Positions 38,096-46,931 of a stretch of 64,000 nt of DNA are shown one piece after another. This stretch comes from Pseudotabrizicola sp. GTDB lineage: Bacteria > Pseudomonadota > Alphaproteobacteria > Rhodobacterales > Rhodobacteraceae. Made by a program: the position numbers and the translations under genes. Positions within the stretch are counted from its first letter, which is position 1; every line of letters begins with the position of its first letter. Under the pieces are notes generated by a model. It saw only the letters and a program-made list of their open reading frames with translations. It was not told where the DNA came from and did not search any database. Location: positions 62,001-126,000 of the forward strand of contig NZ_JAUXOV010000065.1 of the NCBI RefSeq assembly GCF_030684215.1, written 5' to 3'.

Positions 38096-39337
38096 TCAGG
38101 CGGGCAAAGCCACCAGCGGCTTTTCCCGGATCGGCAGGTGGACGATGGCAGAAAATGCGCCCACACCCACGCCGATCCACCAGACCAACGTGTAATCCCC
38201 GGTGATGTCATACATCTTGCCCCCCAGCCAGACGCCCAGAAACCCACCGATCTGATGCGACAGAAAGACAAAGCCGTAAAGCGTGCCCATGTAGCGCAGG
38301 CCATAGATATGCGCGACCAGACCCGAGGTCAGCGGCACGGTCGCCAGCCACAAAGACCCCATCACGGCCGAGAAAATCAGCACCGACTCCGGCGTGATCG
38401 GCAGCAGGATAAAGGCAGCCGCCGCGATGGTGCGCCCGACGTAAATGCCTGTCAGCAGGTACTTCTTGGTATAGCGCTTGCCCAGCCAGCCCGCTGTCAG
38501 CGTGCCCGCAATATTGGCAAGCCCGATCACCGAAATCGCCACCGCCCCCAAGGCAGAGGTGGTGTTTATCCCCATTCCTGCGAGCATGCCGCCGGGATCA
38601 ATCGGGCCGCACAACTCGGTCACAAAGGCCGGGAAATGCGCGGTGATAAAGGCCAGCTGATAACCGCAACTGAAAAACCCAAGGAAAATCAAGCTGAACG
38701 ACGGATCTTTGAAGGCGCGGGTCAGTACTATGCCCATGCTTTCCTCCAACTCGGCCCGTGTCGCCACATTGGGCGAGCGGATGAAGGGCAGCGCAAACAG
38801 GCTGCACAGGATCAGGGCGGCAAAGATCACAAACACCTCTTGCCAAGCATAGGATTGCAGCAGGAATTCGGCCAAGGGCGCGCCAAAAACCTGCCCCATG
38901 GACCCTGCTGCGGTGGCAATCCCGAGCGTCATCGACCGATGCTCGGGAGCGGCAGCCCGGCCCACCACAGCCAGCACGACACCAAAGCCAGTGCCCGCAA
39001 TGCCAAAACCCACAAGAATTTCAAGAAACTGGTGCTGGCCGGGCGTCACCGCAAAGGATGACAGCACCAGACCGGCGGCATAAATCAGCGCGCCCGCAAC
39101 GATCGCGCGCCGGTCGCCAAAGCGTTCGGCCAGCGCGCCAAACAGGGGCTGGCCGATCCCCCAGGCAAGGTTCTGAATGGCGATGGCCAGCGAAAACTCG
39201 GCCCGCGCCCAGCCAAACTCTTCGGCAATCGGAATCTGGAACACGCCAAAGCTGGCGCGAATGGAAAAGCCAAGCATCAGGATCACACATCCGGCAATCA
39301 GGACAGGGGTGATCATGGGGGCTTTTGTCGGGGTCAT
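38096..39337 (-). CDS. MFS transporter, OFA/MCT-like
   Basis: 413 residues, twelve hydrophobic segments, with GQPLFGALAERFGDRRAIVA in loop 2-3 and LTAGWLGKRYTKKYLLTG in loop 8-9. The pattern FGVFQIPIAEEFGWARAEFS near the N-terminus is typical of monocarboxylate or oxalate/formate-type transporters, so an organic acid is a possible substrate. Its AGGAG ribosome site lies inside a perfect 17-bp inverted repeat (39341-39386), which could mask translation. Confidence 0.88.
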   Translation of the reverse strand: MTPTKAPMITPVLIAGCVILMLGFSIRASFGVFQIPIAEEFGWARAEFSLAIAIQNLAWGIGQPLFGALAERFGDRRAIVAGALIYAAGLVLSSFAVTPGQHQFLEILVGFGIAGTGFGVVLAVVGRAAAPEHRSMTLGIATAAGSMGQVFGAPLAEFLLQSYAWQEVFVIFAALILCSLFALPFIRSPNVATRAELEESMGIVLTRAFKDPSFSLIFLGFFSCGYQLAFITAHFPAFVTELCGPIDPGGMLAGMGINTTSALGAVAISVIGLANIAGTLTAGWLGKRYTKKYLLTGIYVGRTIAAAAFILLPITPESVLIFSAVMGSLWLATVPLTSGLVAHIYGLRYMGTLYGFVFLSHQIGGFLGVWLGGKMYDITGDYTLVWWIGVGVGAFSAIVHLPIREKPLVALPA

Positions 39338-39340
39338 GGC

Positions 39341-39386
39341 GGCGCTCCTGTCCGGGGGCGGAAGATGTGCCCGGACAGGAGCGCCG
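39341..39386 (-). promoter_or_regulatory. 17-bp perfect inverted repeat covering the ribosome site of the MFS gene
   Basis: The left arm 39341-39357 (CGGCGCTCCTGTCCGGG) and right arm 39370-39386 are exact complements with a 12-base loop. On the minus strand the arm next to the gene contains AGGAG, 7 bases before the MFS start codon at 39337, so a folded leader would hide the ribosome site. There is no T-run, so it is not an ordinary terminator. It could also be a protein-binding site. Confidence 0.75.
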
Positions 39387-39415
39387 TCAAATGCTATCTT
39401 GTGATGCGCACAATG

Positions 39416-39445
39416 AACCCAAGGCCCGGCAACCCAAGGCCCGGC
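39416..39445. repeat. 15-bp tandem duplication
   Basis: Two exact copies of AACCCAAGGCCCGGC lie head to tail directly before the stop codon (39446-39448, minus strand) of the aldo/keto reductase gene, on its 3' non-coding side. Confidence 0.85.
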
Positions 39446-40258
39446 TTAGCTGAACACCCGTGGGTCTGGCCCAAGCCGCGTGCCGTTGTCCAGCGTGGCC
39501 ATTGCGGCCATCTCATCCTCGGTCAGACTGAAGTCGAACACATCCATGTTCTGCGCCAGCCGCCCCTCATGCGTGCTGCGCGGAATCACCGAACAGCCCA
39601 GCTGAACATGCCAGCGCAGGATCACCTGCGCCGGGGTCTTGCCGCTGCGGTTGGCAATCGCCTGCACCGGGGCCGCATCAAAGGCCTGCCCCTTACCCAG
39701 CGGGGTCCAGCACTGCGTTGCAATCCCCAATCTGTCATGCAACGCCCGCAACTCAACCTGCTGAAAGCCGGGATGCAGCTCGATCTGGTTCAGAACCGGA
39801 GTCACGCCGGTATCTCCGATCAGGCGCTCCAGATGATCGCCCATGAAATTCGACACGCCGATGGATCTGACCCGACCCTCTTCGCGCAGCCGGATCATTG
39901 CGCGCCATGTGTCCAGATACAGCCCCTTGTCCGGGCAGGGCCAATGGATCAGCAACAGGTCCGGCTCCAGCCCCAGCCGCGCCACCGACTCGTCAAAGGC
40001 GCGCAGGGTCTCGTCATGGCCCTGACGGTCATTCCAGATCTTCGTGGTCACAAAAACCTGCTCGCGCGGCACAGCAGCGTCGCGCAACCCTTGGCCCAAA
40101 CCGACTTCGTTGCCATAGATCGCTGCCCCGTCGATCAGCCCGTAGCCCATGCCGATCGCCAAAGACACGATGCGCCCGGTCTGATCTGCCGGAATTTGCC
40201 AGATTCCCAGCCCAAGCGCCGGAATCCGGTTTCCATCATTCAGTTTCACCACAGTCAT
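39446..40258 (-). CDS. Aldo/keto reductase, AKR5-like
   Basis: 270 residues of the NADPH-dependent aldo/keto reductase barrel. The catalytic set is visible as DGAAIYGNE (Asp and Tyr), the lysine of VTTKIWND and the histidine of LLLIHWPCPDKG; the phosphate-binding end is SVIPRSTHEGRLAQNM. The length and motifs fit 2,5-diketogluconate-reductase-like enzymes (AKR5). ATG 40258 (MTVVKLNDGNRIPALGLG) is preferred; the longer frame upstream lacks family similarity. Confidence 0.93.
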   Translation of the reverse strand: MTVVKLNDGNRIPALGLGIWQIPADQTGRIVSLAIGMGYGLIDGAAIYGNEVGLGQGLRDAAVPREQVFVTTKIWNDRQGHDETLRAFDESVARLGLEPDLLLIHWPCPDKGLYLDTWRAMIRLREEGRVRSIGVSNFMGDHLERLIGDTGVTPVLNQIELHPGFQQVELRALHDRLGIATQCWTPLGKGQAFDAAPVQAIANRSGKTPAQVILRWHVQLGCSVIPRSTHEGRLAQNMDVFDFSLTEDEMAAMATLDNGTRLGPDPRVFS

Positions 40259-40407
40259 CGCCGTCCCCCGCAAGTCAGGGCCGCAGGGAACAGATTTCGG
40301 GGGGCGGATGCAAGAGAGAACTGCCCGCGATTGCTGCTTTCCCAAATACTCCGGGGGAGTCGCGCGTCGCTGCGATAGGGTCAGCCAATGGCGCAGCCTT
40401 GCGCGGC

Positions 40408-40457
40408 GGGGGCAGCGCCCCCCGAACAAACGGCTTGCCCCCGCCCTTCGCGGGGGC
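40408..40457. repeat. Pair of G/C hairpins in an intergenic repeat region
   Basis: Two palindromes stand 15 bases apart: GGGGGC-AGC-GCCCCC (40408-40422) and GCCCCCGC-CCTTC-GCGGGGGC (40437-40457). A CTCCCCCGGAGTATTTGGG-like stretch lies at about 40333-40354 on the minus strand. They fill the 208-base gap between the Gfo/Idh/MocA gene and the aldo/keto reductase gene. The first hairpin resembles those beside the 27-bp repeats at 35.7 and 45.0 kb. Confidence 0.6.
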
Positions 40458-40466
40458 AAAATCAGA

Positions 40467-41594
40467 TCACCTTTGGCCGATCACGCCTGTCGGCGTATAG
40501 GCGGCAACGGTCAGGTCAATCGCGCGACCCGTGGCGGCACTTTCCTGTGCGGCCATGCCGATGGCCACCGCCCACCAGCCATCAAGCAGGCTGACCTCTG
40601 GCCGCACTTTCCCACGCACTACACGGGCAAAGCCCTGATGCTGGTAAAAGGTACTGCCATTGTGATCCCCTGCCGCCAGCAATGCCGGGTCCACTGGTAC
40701 CTCCAGTTCATGCGGGCCTTTGGGGTTGCGCGGGCTGACGATCACCTTGGGCACCGGGGCTTCACCCAGATGCGCGGGCCAGAATCGGCCGGGTCCGGGG
40801 ACAAGGCATTCAATCTTGCCCTTTGGCCCCACCGCCGAGATTTCTTCCTGATAGCGCGCGCCTTCGGCGAACATACACAGCTCCAGCATCGCGCGCAGCC
40901 CGTTTGCGAACTCGACGATTACATAGGCATTGTCCCAGATATCCGGGGTCTGGCCGTCATAGCGCTCCTCCAGATGGTTCACCCCTTGGCCCGCCGATGC
41001 CATCACCCGCACCGGATCGCACCCGGCAATCAGTCGCATCAGGTCAAAGAAATGGCAGCATTTCTCGACCAGTGTGCCCCCAGTGTTGCGATTGAATCGG
41101 TTCCAGTCGCCCACCTTTTCCAGAAACGGAAAACGGTGTTCGCGAATGGTCAGCATCCTGATCCCGCCCGTCACCGCTTCGGCTTGCGCAATAAGACGGG
41201 CCACGGGCGGCATATAGCGGTATTCCATCGCCACCCAGATCGGGGCCGGATAAGCGTCGCGCAGCGCGGCCAGACGCGGCGCGTCGGCAGGGTCGGTGAA
41301 CAGTGGCTTTTCACACAGGATCGGCAGCGGCCTGATCGCGGCAATTTCCTCCAGTTGTGCCAGATGCATGAAATTCGGCGACACGATCAGCAGGCAGTTG
41401 ACTGCCGGATGCGCCACCACATCGGCCAGTGTGTTCATCATCACTGCCCCCGGTGCAAGCGCCGCCGCCAGCGCCCGCATCGCGGGATCAGGCTCAAAAA
41501 TCGCCGCGACGCTTGCGCCGTCAATCAACGCGATGTTGCGCAAATGCTCTTGCCCCATCATGCCGCAGCCGATGATGCCATATCTCAGAGTCAT
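40467..41594 (-). CDS. Gfo/Idh/MocA family oxidoreductase
   Basis: 375 residues. The N-terminal Rossmann fold has YGIIGCGMMGQEHLRN, followed by the family motif ILCEKPLF, in which the lysine of EKP is catalytic. The C-terminal domain contains RNTGGTLVEKCCHFFDLMR, where H and D act in proton transfer and sugar binding. These NAD(P)-dependent enzymes oxidise sugars, inositols or related polyols. It is 7 bases downstream of the GntR gene on the same strand, so it is probably controlled by that regulator. Confidence 0.92.
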   Translation of the reverse strand: MTLRYGIIGCGMMGQEHLRNIALIDGASVAAIFEPDPAMRALAAALAPGAVMMNTLADVVAHPAVNCLLIVSPNFMHLAQLEEIAAIRPLPILCEKPLFTDPADAPRLAALRDAYPAPIWVAMEYRYMPPVARLIAQAEAVTGGIRMLTIREHRFPFLEKVGDWNRFNRNTGGTLVEKCCHFFDLMRLIAGCDPVRVMASAGQGVNHLEERYDGQTPDIWDNAYVIVEFANGLRAMLELCMFAEGARYQEEISAVGPKGKIECLVPGPGRFWPAHLGEAPVPKVIVSPRNPKGPHELEVPVDPALLAAGDHNGSTFYQHQGFARVVRGKVRPEVSLLDGWWAVAIGMAAQESAATGRAIDLTVAAYTPTGVIGQR

Positions 41595-41601
41595 GAAAGC
41601 C

Positions 41602-42303
41602 TCATTTCAGGCGGGCGACATAAGCCACGCGGTCAGGGTCATACCAGGTGAAAGAGGCTTCGACCGACTGGCCGTCCTGCCCCCATGTAGTGCGGGTGAT
41701 TTTTGGCAGCGGAGTGCCTTGGGCGTGTGGAAAATCCGAAGGTGCCCAATCGGGCAGGGGGCCAAGGCCCACTCGGTCTTCGGCCCGTGCGATCCACAGA
41801 TTCAGGCGTTGGCGGTAGAACAGGTAAAGCGATTCTGACAAGTCTTCGGGTCCAATCCGGCCCACCAGCGCGCCATCCAGCCAGATCTCTTCGACCGCTG
41901 CCACGGTTCCCGATAGAAAGCGCAAACGGCGGATGCGGTGGCCTTCAGCACTGCGACCAAACTCTGGCAGGGTGGGGTCTTTGGGCAGGCGGTCCACCGA
42001 CAGCACGCGGGCGGTCGGCAATCCGCCACCTGACAGCAGTTCGATCCGCAACAGAGCATAAACCGACGTTGGGTCGGCCTTGGCGCGGATATAGTTGCCA
42101 GAGCCCTGGATGCGTTCCACCAGCCCTTTGTCAGTCAGCGTTTTGAGCGCCTGCCGCAAGGTGCCAACGGCAATGCCCAACCCGGCCGCCATCTCGCGCT
42201 CGGGCGGCAGACGTTCGCCGTCAATCAGCCGCCCCGCCGCGATATCGCGGATCAAAAGCTCGCTGATTTGCAGATATAGTGGCAATGCGCCGTGGGATGA
42301 CAT
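41602..42303 (-). CDS. GntR/HutC-family transcriptional regulator
   Basis: 233 residues. The N-terminal winged helix is typical: LPLYLQISELLIRDIAAGRL, GERLPPEREMAAGLGIAVGT and LRQALKTLTDKGLVERIQGSG. The C-terminal UTRA ligand domain (about 85-230) is of the HutC type and would bind a small metabolite. The ATG at 42303 is chosen over a TTG at 42318. The gene heads a transcript with the Gfo/Idh/MocA oxidoreductase and is divergent from the flavin monooxygenase operon, the usual layout for a local repressor. Confidence 0.92.
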   Translation of the reverse strand: MSSHGALPLYLQISELLIRDIAAGRLIDGERLPPEREMAAGLGIAVGTLRQALKTLTDKGLVERIQGSGNYIRAKADPTSVYALLRIELLSGGGLPTARVLSVDRLPKDPTLPEFGRSAEGHRIRRLRFLSGTVAAVEEIWLDGALVGRIGPEDLSESLYLFYRQRLNLWIARAEDRVGLGPLPDWAPSDFPHAQGTPLPKITRTTWGQDGQSVEASFTWYDPDRVAYVARLK

Positions 42304-42403
42304 TTTCTGGGTCGCCAATTGATATATGATTGATCTACATGAAATGCGGTGCTACGCAAGAGAAAAGATGCATCTCATTCGCGGATTATGTGGAGGGTTC
42401 GAC
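42304..42403. promoter_or_regulatory. Divergent control region with ATTGAT direct repeats
   Basis: The 100 bases between the GntR gene and the monooxygenase gene contain ATTGAT at 42318-42323 and again at 42329-42334, spaced 11 bp, about one helical turn, inside an A+T-rich patch. This is a plausible operator for the GntR protein, though UTRA-type regulators more often use palindromes. TGGAGGG precedes the monooxygenase start at 42404. Confidence 0.45.
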
Positions 42404-43561
42404 ATGACAGTGGTGCCAGTCACCTCGCCCGATCTGGATGCCAGCGAGATCAGTTGGTTTGCGGCGCTGTGTTCGGATGACTACGAATATCTGGGCGTGC
42501 CGGACGGGGCTCTGCGGTCAAGTTGGACACATTGTTCGGGCATCGTCAAGCGGGCGGAAGGGCACGGCTTTCGCAACATCCTGTGCCCGTCGTCCTATCA
42601 GGTGGGGCAGGATACGCTGTCTTTCGTGGCAGGCTGCGTACCGATTACCTCCTCGATCAACTTTCTGGCTGCGATCCGCTGCGGCGAGACGCAGCCCGTG
42701 ATGCTCGCCCGAACCGTGGCGACGCTGGACCATATGTTGCAAGGGCGGCTGACCCTGAATGTCATCAGCTCGGACTTTCCGGGCGAGGTCGCGCAAAGCG
42801 CCTTGCGCTACAAGCGCAGCCACGAGGTGGTGGAAATCCTCCGGCAAGCCTGGACGCGCGATCATATCGAATACGCGGGTGACGTTTATCAGATCACCAA
42901 GGTTTGTGCTGACCCTGCCCGGCCATATCAGCAGAACGGCGGGCCTTTGTTGTATTTCGGCGGCTATTCCCCCGATGCGCTGGAACTCTGCGGCGCGCAA
43001 TGCGATGTTTATCTTATGTGGCCGGAAACCAGGGACATGCTGGCGCAGCGGATGCGCGATGTGCATGCCCGCGCGGCCGCCCATGGACGGACATTGGATT
43101 ACGGCTTGCGCGTTCATATGATCGTGCGTGACACCGAGGCCGAGGCTCGGGAGTACGCCGAGCATATCGCGAGCAAGCTGGACGATGAATACGGCAAACT
43201 GATCCGCGACCGCGCGCATGATTCCATTTCGCTAGGTGTGGCGCATCAGGCGCGGGCGCGCAAACTTGCCGATCAGTTCGGCTATACCGAGCCGCATTTA
43301 TGGACAGGTATCGGCCGGGCGCGGTCTGGCTGTGGCGCGGCGATTGTCGGGTCCACCGATCAGGTGCTGAGCCAGATTGAAGAATATCGAAAAATGGGCA
43401 TCCGCGCGTTTATCTTTTCGGGCTATCCTCATCTTGATGAATGTGACCATTTCGGCACCAAAGTGATGCCGCAACTGAAAACCTGCTCTTTGCCCCACGC
43501 TTATGGCCGTGTGCCCGCCAGCACGCCTGCCACACCTTTAGGAAACGGACCCCGCCGCTGA
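42404..43561 (+). CDS. Luciferase-like FMN-dependent monooxygenase, SsuD-like
   Basis: 385 residues of the bacterial luciferase-like superfamily. Blocks recalling alkanesulfonate monooxygenase are ISWFAALCSDDYEYLG, SWTHCSGIVKRAEGHGF, LAARI-type flavin region FLAAIRCGETQPVMLARTVA, HMLQGRLTLNVIS and the C-terminal VGSTDQVLSQIEEYRKMGI. Such enzymes use reduced FMN from a partner reductase to hydroxylate or desulfonate substrates. GGAGGG precedes ATG 42404. The stop overlaps the next ATG (TGATG type), and a flavin reductase gene lies two genes on, supporting a two-component system. Substrate unknown. Confidence 0.9.
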   Translation: MTVVPVTSPDLDASEISWFAALCSDDYEYLGVPDGALRSSWTHCSGIVKRAEGHGFRNILCPSSYQVGQDTLSFVAGCVPITSSINFLAAIRCGETQPVMLARTVATLDHMLQGRLTLNVISSDFPGEVAQSALRYKRSHEVVEILRQAWTRDHIEYAGDVYQITKVCADPARPYQQNGGPLLYFGGYSPDALELCGAQCDVYLMWPETRDMLAQRMRDVHARAAAHGRTLDYGLRVHMIVRDTEAEAREYAEHIASKLDDEYGKLIRDRAHDSISLGVAHQARARKLADQFGYTEPHLWTGIGRARSGCGAAIVGSTDQVLSQIEEYRKMGIRAFIFSGYPHLDECDHFGTKVMPQLKTCSLPHAYGRVPASTPATPLGNGPRR

Positions 43562-44454
43562 TGGATAAAATCGCCCTTACGCCCGAAGTCTCTCTGTCGC
43601 GTCTTGTCTATGGCATGTGGCGGTTGGGGGATGACGAAAACACCACCCCCGCTTATGTGCAGGCCAAGGTTGAGGCGTGCCTTGCGCAAGGCATCACCAC
43701 CATGGATCAGGCCGATATTTATGGCGGCTACACTGCCGAGGCGATCTTTGGCGCGGCACTGCACTCGGCTCCCACTCTGCGCGACCAGATCGAGATTGTG
43801 ACCAAATGCGATATCGTTGCCCCCGCAGGGCGGCACGCGGCAGCGCGGGTGAAGTATTATGACACCGGGGCCGCGCACATCAACGCTTCGGTCGAGGCAT
43901 CTTTACGTGATATGGCAACCGACCGGATTGATCTGTTGCTGATCCATCGCCCCGATCCGCTGATGGATCATCACGAGACTGGGGCGGCGCTGGATGCGAT
44001 GGTGGCTTCGGGCAAGGTGCTGGCAGTCGGCGTGTCCAACTTTCGACCTTGGGATTTTGAATTGCTGCAATCGGCGATGGCTTCAAAGCTGGTGACCAAC
44101 CAGATCGAAGTAAGTCTGAGCGCCCATGCTGCGTTAACCAACGGGGATGTAGCCTTTCATCAGCGCCATGGCCAACCTTTGATGGCGTGGAGCCCGCTGG
44201 CTGGGGGCAGCCTGTTGTCGGGGGCCGATCTGCGCCTGCGCGATGCGCTGCACCGGATCGGCGCAGAGCAAGGCACCGATTGGTCAGCTGTGGCTGTGGC
44301 ATGGCTGTTGCGGCATCCCGCGCGGATACTTCCGGTGATGGGGACCAACAGCCTTGACCGGATTGCAAAACTTTCCGACGCCTGCCGTGTTGAAATGGAT
44401 CGCCAGACGTGGTTCGAGCTCTATACCCATGCGATGGGTCATGAGGTGCCGTAA
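43561..44454 (+). CDS. Aldo/keto reductase, YdhF-like
   Basis: 297 residues. Catalytic residues appear in TMDQADIYGGYTAE (Asp, Tyr), IVTKCDIV (Lys) and LLLIHRPDPLMDHHET (His). VGVSNFRPWDFELLQSAM and WSPLAGGSLLSG are further barrel motifs. It resembles E. coli YdhF more than the AKR5-like enzyme at 39446-40258. Its start overlaps the monooxygenase stop by 1 base and its stop overlaps the next start by 1 base, so it is firmly embedded between monooxygenase and flavin reductase and probably reduces an aldehyde or ketone in that pathway. Confidence 0.93.
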   Translation: MDKIALTPEVSLSRLVYGMWRLGDDENTTPAYVQAKVEACLAQGITTMDQADIYGGYTAEAIFGAALHSAPTLRDQIEIVTKCDIVAPAGRHAAARVKYYDTGAAHINASVEASLRDMATDRIDLLLIHRPDPLMDHHETGAALDAMVASGKVLAVGVSNFRPWDFELLQSAMASKLVTNQIEVSLSAHAALTNGDVAFHQRHGQPLMAWSPLAGGSLLSGADLRLRDALHRIGAEQGTDWSAVAVAWLLRHPARILPVMGTNSLDRIAKLSDACRVEMDRQTWFELYTHAMGHEVP

Positions 44455-44969
44455 TGGCTGATGGAGCGATGATGACAGAACAGGTGTTCACCCCCGAAGG
44501 CAATCCGCGCGCGTTCCGCGACGCGTTGGGCCGTTATGCCACCGGGGTTACCGTGGTTACCTGCACCACCGCAGACGGGCCGATGGGGTTTACCGCCAAC
44601 AGCTTTGCTGCCGTGTCGCTGGACCCAGCCCTGGTGCTGTGGTCACCCGCGAAAACCTCCAGCCGGTTTGAGCATTACGCGCAGGCGCGCCACTACTCGA
44701 TTCATGTGCTGGAGGCGACCCATGCAGGATGGCTGCCGCGCTTTGGTCGCGGTGGCGCTGGCTTTCATGGGTTGAGCCATGAGCTGAACGCCGAAGGCGT
44801 GCCAGTGATCCACGGCGCACTGGCCCGGTTTGATTGCGCCCAGCACGCCACTTATGACGGCGGCGATCATCTGATCGTTGTGGGCCGCGTACTGCGCGCG
44901 GCTTACCGCGACGGCGCACCACTGGTGTTTTCGCAGGGCGGCTACGGACAGTTCGTGCAGGGGGGCTGA
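44454..44969 (+). CDS. Flavin reductase family protein (FMN reductase partner)
   Basis: 171 residues of the flavin reductase-like (DIM6/NTAB) fold. The FMN-binding core is GPMGFTANSFAAVSLDPAL and WSPAKTSSRFEHYAQA, with GDHLIVVGRVL towards the end. It would supply reduced FMN to the luciferase-like monooxygenase two genes upstream. TAATG overlap with the preceding gene marks translational coupling; ATG 44469 or 44472 are internal alternatives. Confidence 0.92.
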   Translation: MADGAMMTEQVFTPEGNPRAFRDALGRYATGVTVVTCTTADGPMGFTANSFAAVSLDPALVLWSPAKTSSRFEHYAQARHYSIHVLEATHAGWLPRFGRGGAGFHGLSHELNAEGVPVIHGALARFDCAQHATYDGGDHLIVVGRVLRAAYRDGAPLVFSQGGYGQFVQGG

Positions 44970-44994
44970 AGGCGGACTTGTGGCTGAGGGCGGA

Positions 44995-45039
44995 CTGGGG
45001 CTCTGCCCCAGACCCCGGGATATTTAAGAACAGAAAATG
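44995..45039. repeat. Hairpin plus 27-bp intergenic repeat, copy 2
   Basis: The hairpin CTGGGGC-TCT-GCCCCAG (44995-45011) is followed at 45013-45039 by the 27-base element that is identical to 35701-35727. It lies between the convergent flavin reductase and panC genes, again 3' of a minus-strand gene. The hairpin may help end transcription. Confidence 0.85.
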
Positions 45040-45081
45040 GGCAAAGAGCAGGGTAGGGTGCGGGAACGCGCCGCGCCTTTT

Positions 45082-45927
45082 CTAAACCGGAATATTGTCG
45101 ATCAGGCGCACGCCATCCAGCCAGCAGGCTGCCAGCATCCGGCGTGGGCTGTCGGGATCGTCAGACGGCATCAGCGTGGCGGCATCGCGCAATTCGATAT
45201 ATTCCACCCGGTCAAACCCAGCCGCACGGATCGCTTCAGCGGCCTCACGAATGGCCATCCGGTCGGATTGCCCGGCACGGATGTCATCAGCTGCCGCTGT
45301 GATGGCCGCGAAAAGCACCCCTGCCTTGGCCCGACCCGCATCGGTCAGCCGCACATTGCGCGAGGACATGGCCAAGCCGTCCGTCTCACGGATAGTCTCG
45401 CAGCCCACGATATGCACCGCCAGATTAAGGTCGCGTACAAGGCGCAGCACCACCTGCAACTGTTGCCAGTCCTTTTGGCCAAAATAGCCCCGGTCGGCCA
45501 TCGTCATGCCCATGAGTTTGGTGACGACTGTGGCCACGCCGTCAAAATGACCAGGGCGCATCCGGCCCTCCAAGGGTTCGGACACGCCGCTGACGGAAAC
45601 CACCGTCTTGAACCCATCAGGGTAGACCTCATCGCGCGATGGCGCAAAGATCAGGTCCACGGGAACAGTCGCCAGCAAAGCCGCGTCGGCCTCTTCTGTG
45701 CGGGGGTATTTCAGCAGGTCATCGGGGTTGTTGAACTGCATCGGGTTCACGAAAATCGTGGTGATCACCCGGTCACAGTCTCGCCGTGCTGCGCGGGCAA
45801 GGCTCAGGTGGCCGTCATGCAACGCGCCCATGGTGGGCACGACGCCAATGGTGTCACCGGATGCCCGCCAGGCGCGGGTGTGTTGGCGCAGCTCGGCGAC
45901 AGTGCGAACGATTTGGGGAAGGGTCAC
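45082..45927 (-). CDS. panC: Pantoate-beta-alanine ligase
   Basis: 281 residues. PanC joins pantoate and beta-alanine with ATP to form pantothenate. It shows the nucleotidyltransferase motif [63 protein letters not shown] and the second nucleotide motif MSSRNVRL. The start is GTG and overlaps the panB stop by 4 bases (GTGA), so panBC form one operon transcribed panB first. Confidence 0.97.
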   Translation of the reverse strand: MTLPQIVRTVAELRQHTRAWRASGDTIGVVPTMGALHDGHLSLARAARRDCDRVITTIFVNPMQFNNPDDLLKYPRTEEADAALLATVPVDLIFAPSRDEVYPDGFKTVVSVSGVSEPLEGRMRPGHFDGVATVVTKLMGMTMADRGYFGQKDWQQLQVVLRLVRDLNLAVHIVGCETIRETDGLAMSSRNVRLTDAGRAKAGVLFAAITAAADDIRAGQSDRMAIREAAEAIRAAGFDRVEYIELRDAATLMPSDDPDSPRRMLAACWLDGVRLIDNIPV

Positions 45928-46760
45928 GATTTGGCTTTCGCTGGCAGCACATCCGCAAAGGCGTGTTCCGCGGCTGGAAACTCGCGCGCGCGGACTTCTG
46001 CGGCATAGGTAGAAATCGCGGCATCGGCCAGCTTGCCCAGTTCGGCATAACGTTTGACGAATTTGGGCCGGAAATCAGTAAACAGGCCCAGCATATCGTC
46101 GATCACCAGCACCTGACCGTCGCAATCCACCCCGGCGCCGATGCCGATCGTGGGGATGTTCAATGCCGCTGTGATCCGACTTGTCAGCCCCTGCGGCACT
46201 TTTTCCAGCACAATGGCAAAGGCCCCCGCCGCCTCGCATGCCTTGGCATCGGCCATCACCTTGTCGGCCTCACCGTCGCGGCCAACCACCTTGTAGCCGC
46301 CAAGGGTATTCACCGCTTGTGGGGTCAGGCCGATATGCGCCATCACCGGCACCCCGCGCGTTGTGAGAAAGGCGATGGTTTCCGCCATATGCGCACCACC
46401 TTCCAGCTTCACGCAGGGCGCGCCGGTTTCGGCCATCAACCGGGCGGCGTTGCGATAGGCCTGCTGCGGGCTTTCCTCATAGCTGCCAAAGGGCATGTCG
46501 ATGATGGCCATCGCCTTTGACAGCCCGCGCACGACCGAACGGCCATGCAGGATCATCATCTCCATCGTCACGCCCACGGTCGACGGCATGCCGTGCAGCA
46601 CCATCCCAAGGCTGTCGCCCACCAGGGTCATATCGCAATGCGGGTCCACCAGCCGAGCCATCGGTGTGGTATAGGCGGTCAGCACCACCAGCGGCTGCCC
46701 GCCCTTGCGGGCTTTTATGTCGGGCGGCAGAACCGGGCGAACAGAGGTGGTGGCGCTCAT
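45924..46760 (-). CDS. panB: 3-methyl-2-oxobutanoate hydroxymethyltransferase
   Basis: 278 residues. PanB makes ketopantoate from 2-oxoisovalerate and methylene-tetrahydrofolate, the first step of pantothenate synthesis. Family blocks are [85 protein letters not shown] and [20 protein letters not shown]. Start ATG 46760 follows GGAG by 7 bases; a longer frame upstream is not family-like. It is coupled to panC. Confidence 0.97.
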   Translation of the reverse strand: MSATTSVRPVLPPDIKARKGGQPLVVLTAYTTPMARLVDPHCDMTLVGDSLGMVLHGMPSTVGVTMEMMILHGRSVVRGLSKAMAIIDMPFGSYEESPQQAYRNAARLMAETGAPCVKLEGGAHMAETIAFLTTRGVPVMAHIGLTPQAVNTLGGYKVVGRDGEADKVMADAKACEAAGAFAIVLEKVPQGLTSRITAALNIPTIGIGAGVDCDGQVLVIDDMLGLFTDFRPKFVKRYAELGKLADAAISTYAAEVRAREFPAAEHAFADVLPAKAKS

Positions 46761-46931
46761 CTTTCGTCTCCTGCCAGTGACGCCATGGGGGGCGTCCATA
46801 AACTGCCTGTCATCAGTGCATGACCGCGACCAGATGCGCAAGATTTTTGCGCTGCGCTGCGGCAACTTCGGTGGGCTTGACGTTGCGGCCTTTGGCATGC
46901 CCCATAGCCACTGCAAAAACCGGAGGCTTGC

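Noticed and set aside
39341-39386. The 17-bp inverted repeat as a transcription terminator
   Set aside because: There is no T-run on either side, and it lies in the leader immediately before the MFS start rather than after a gene.
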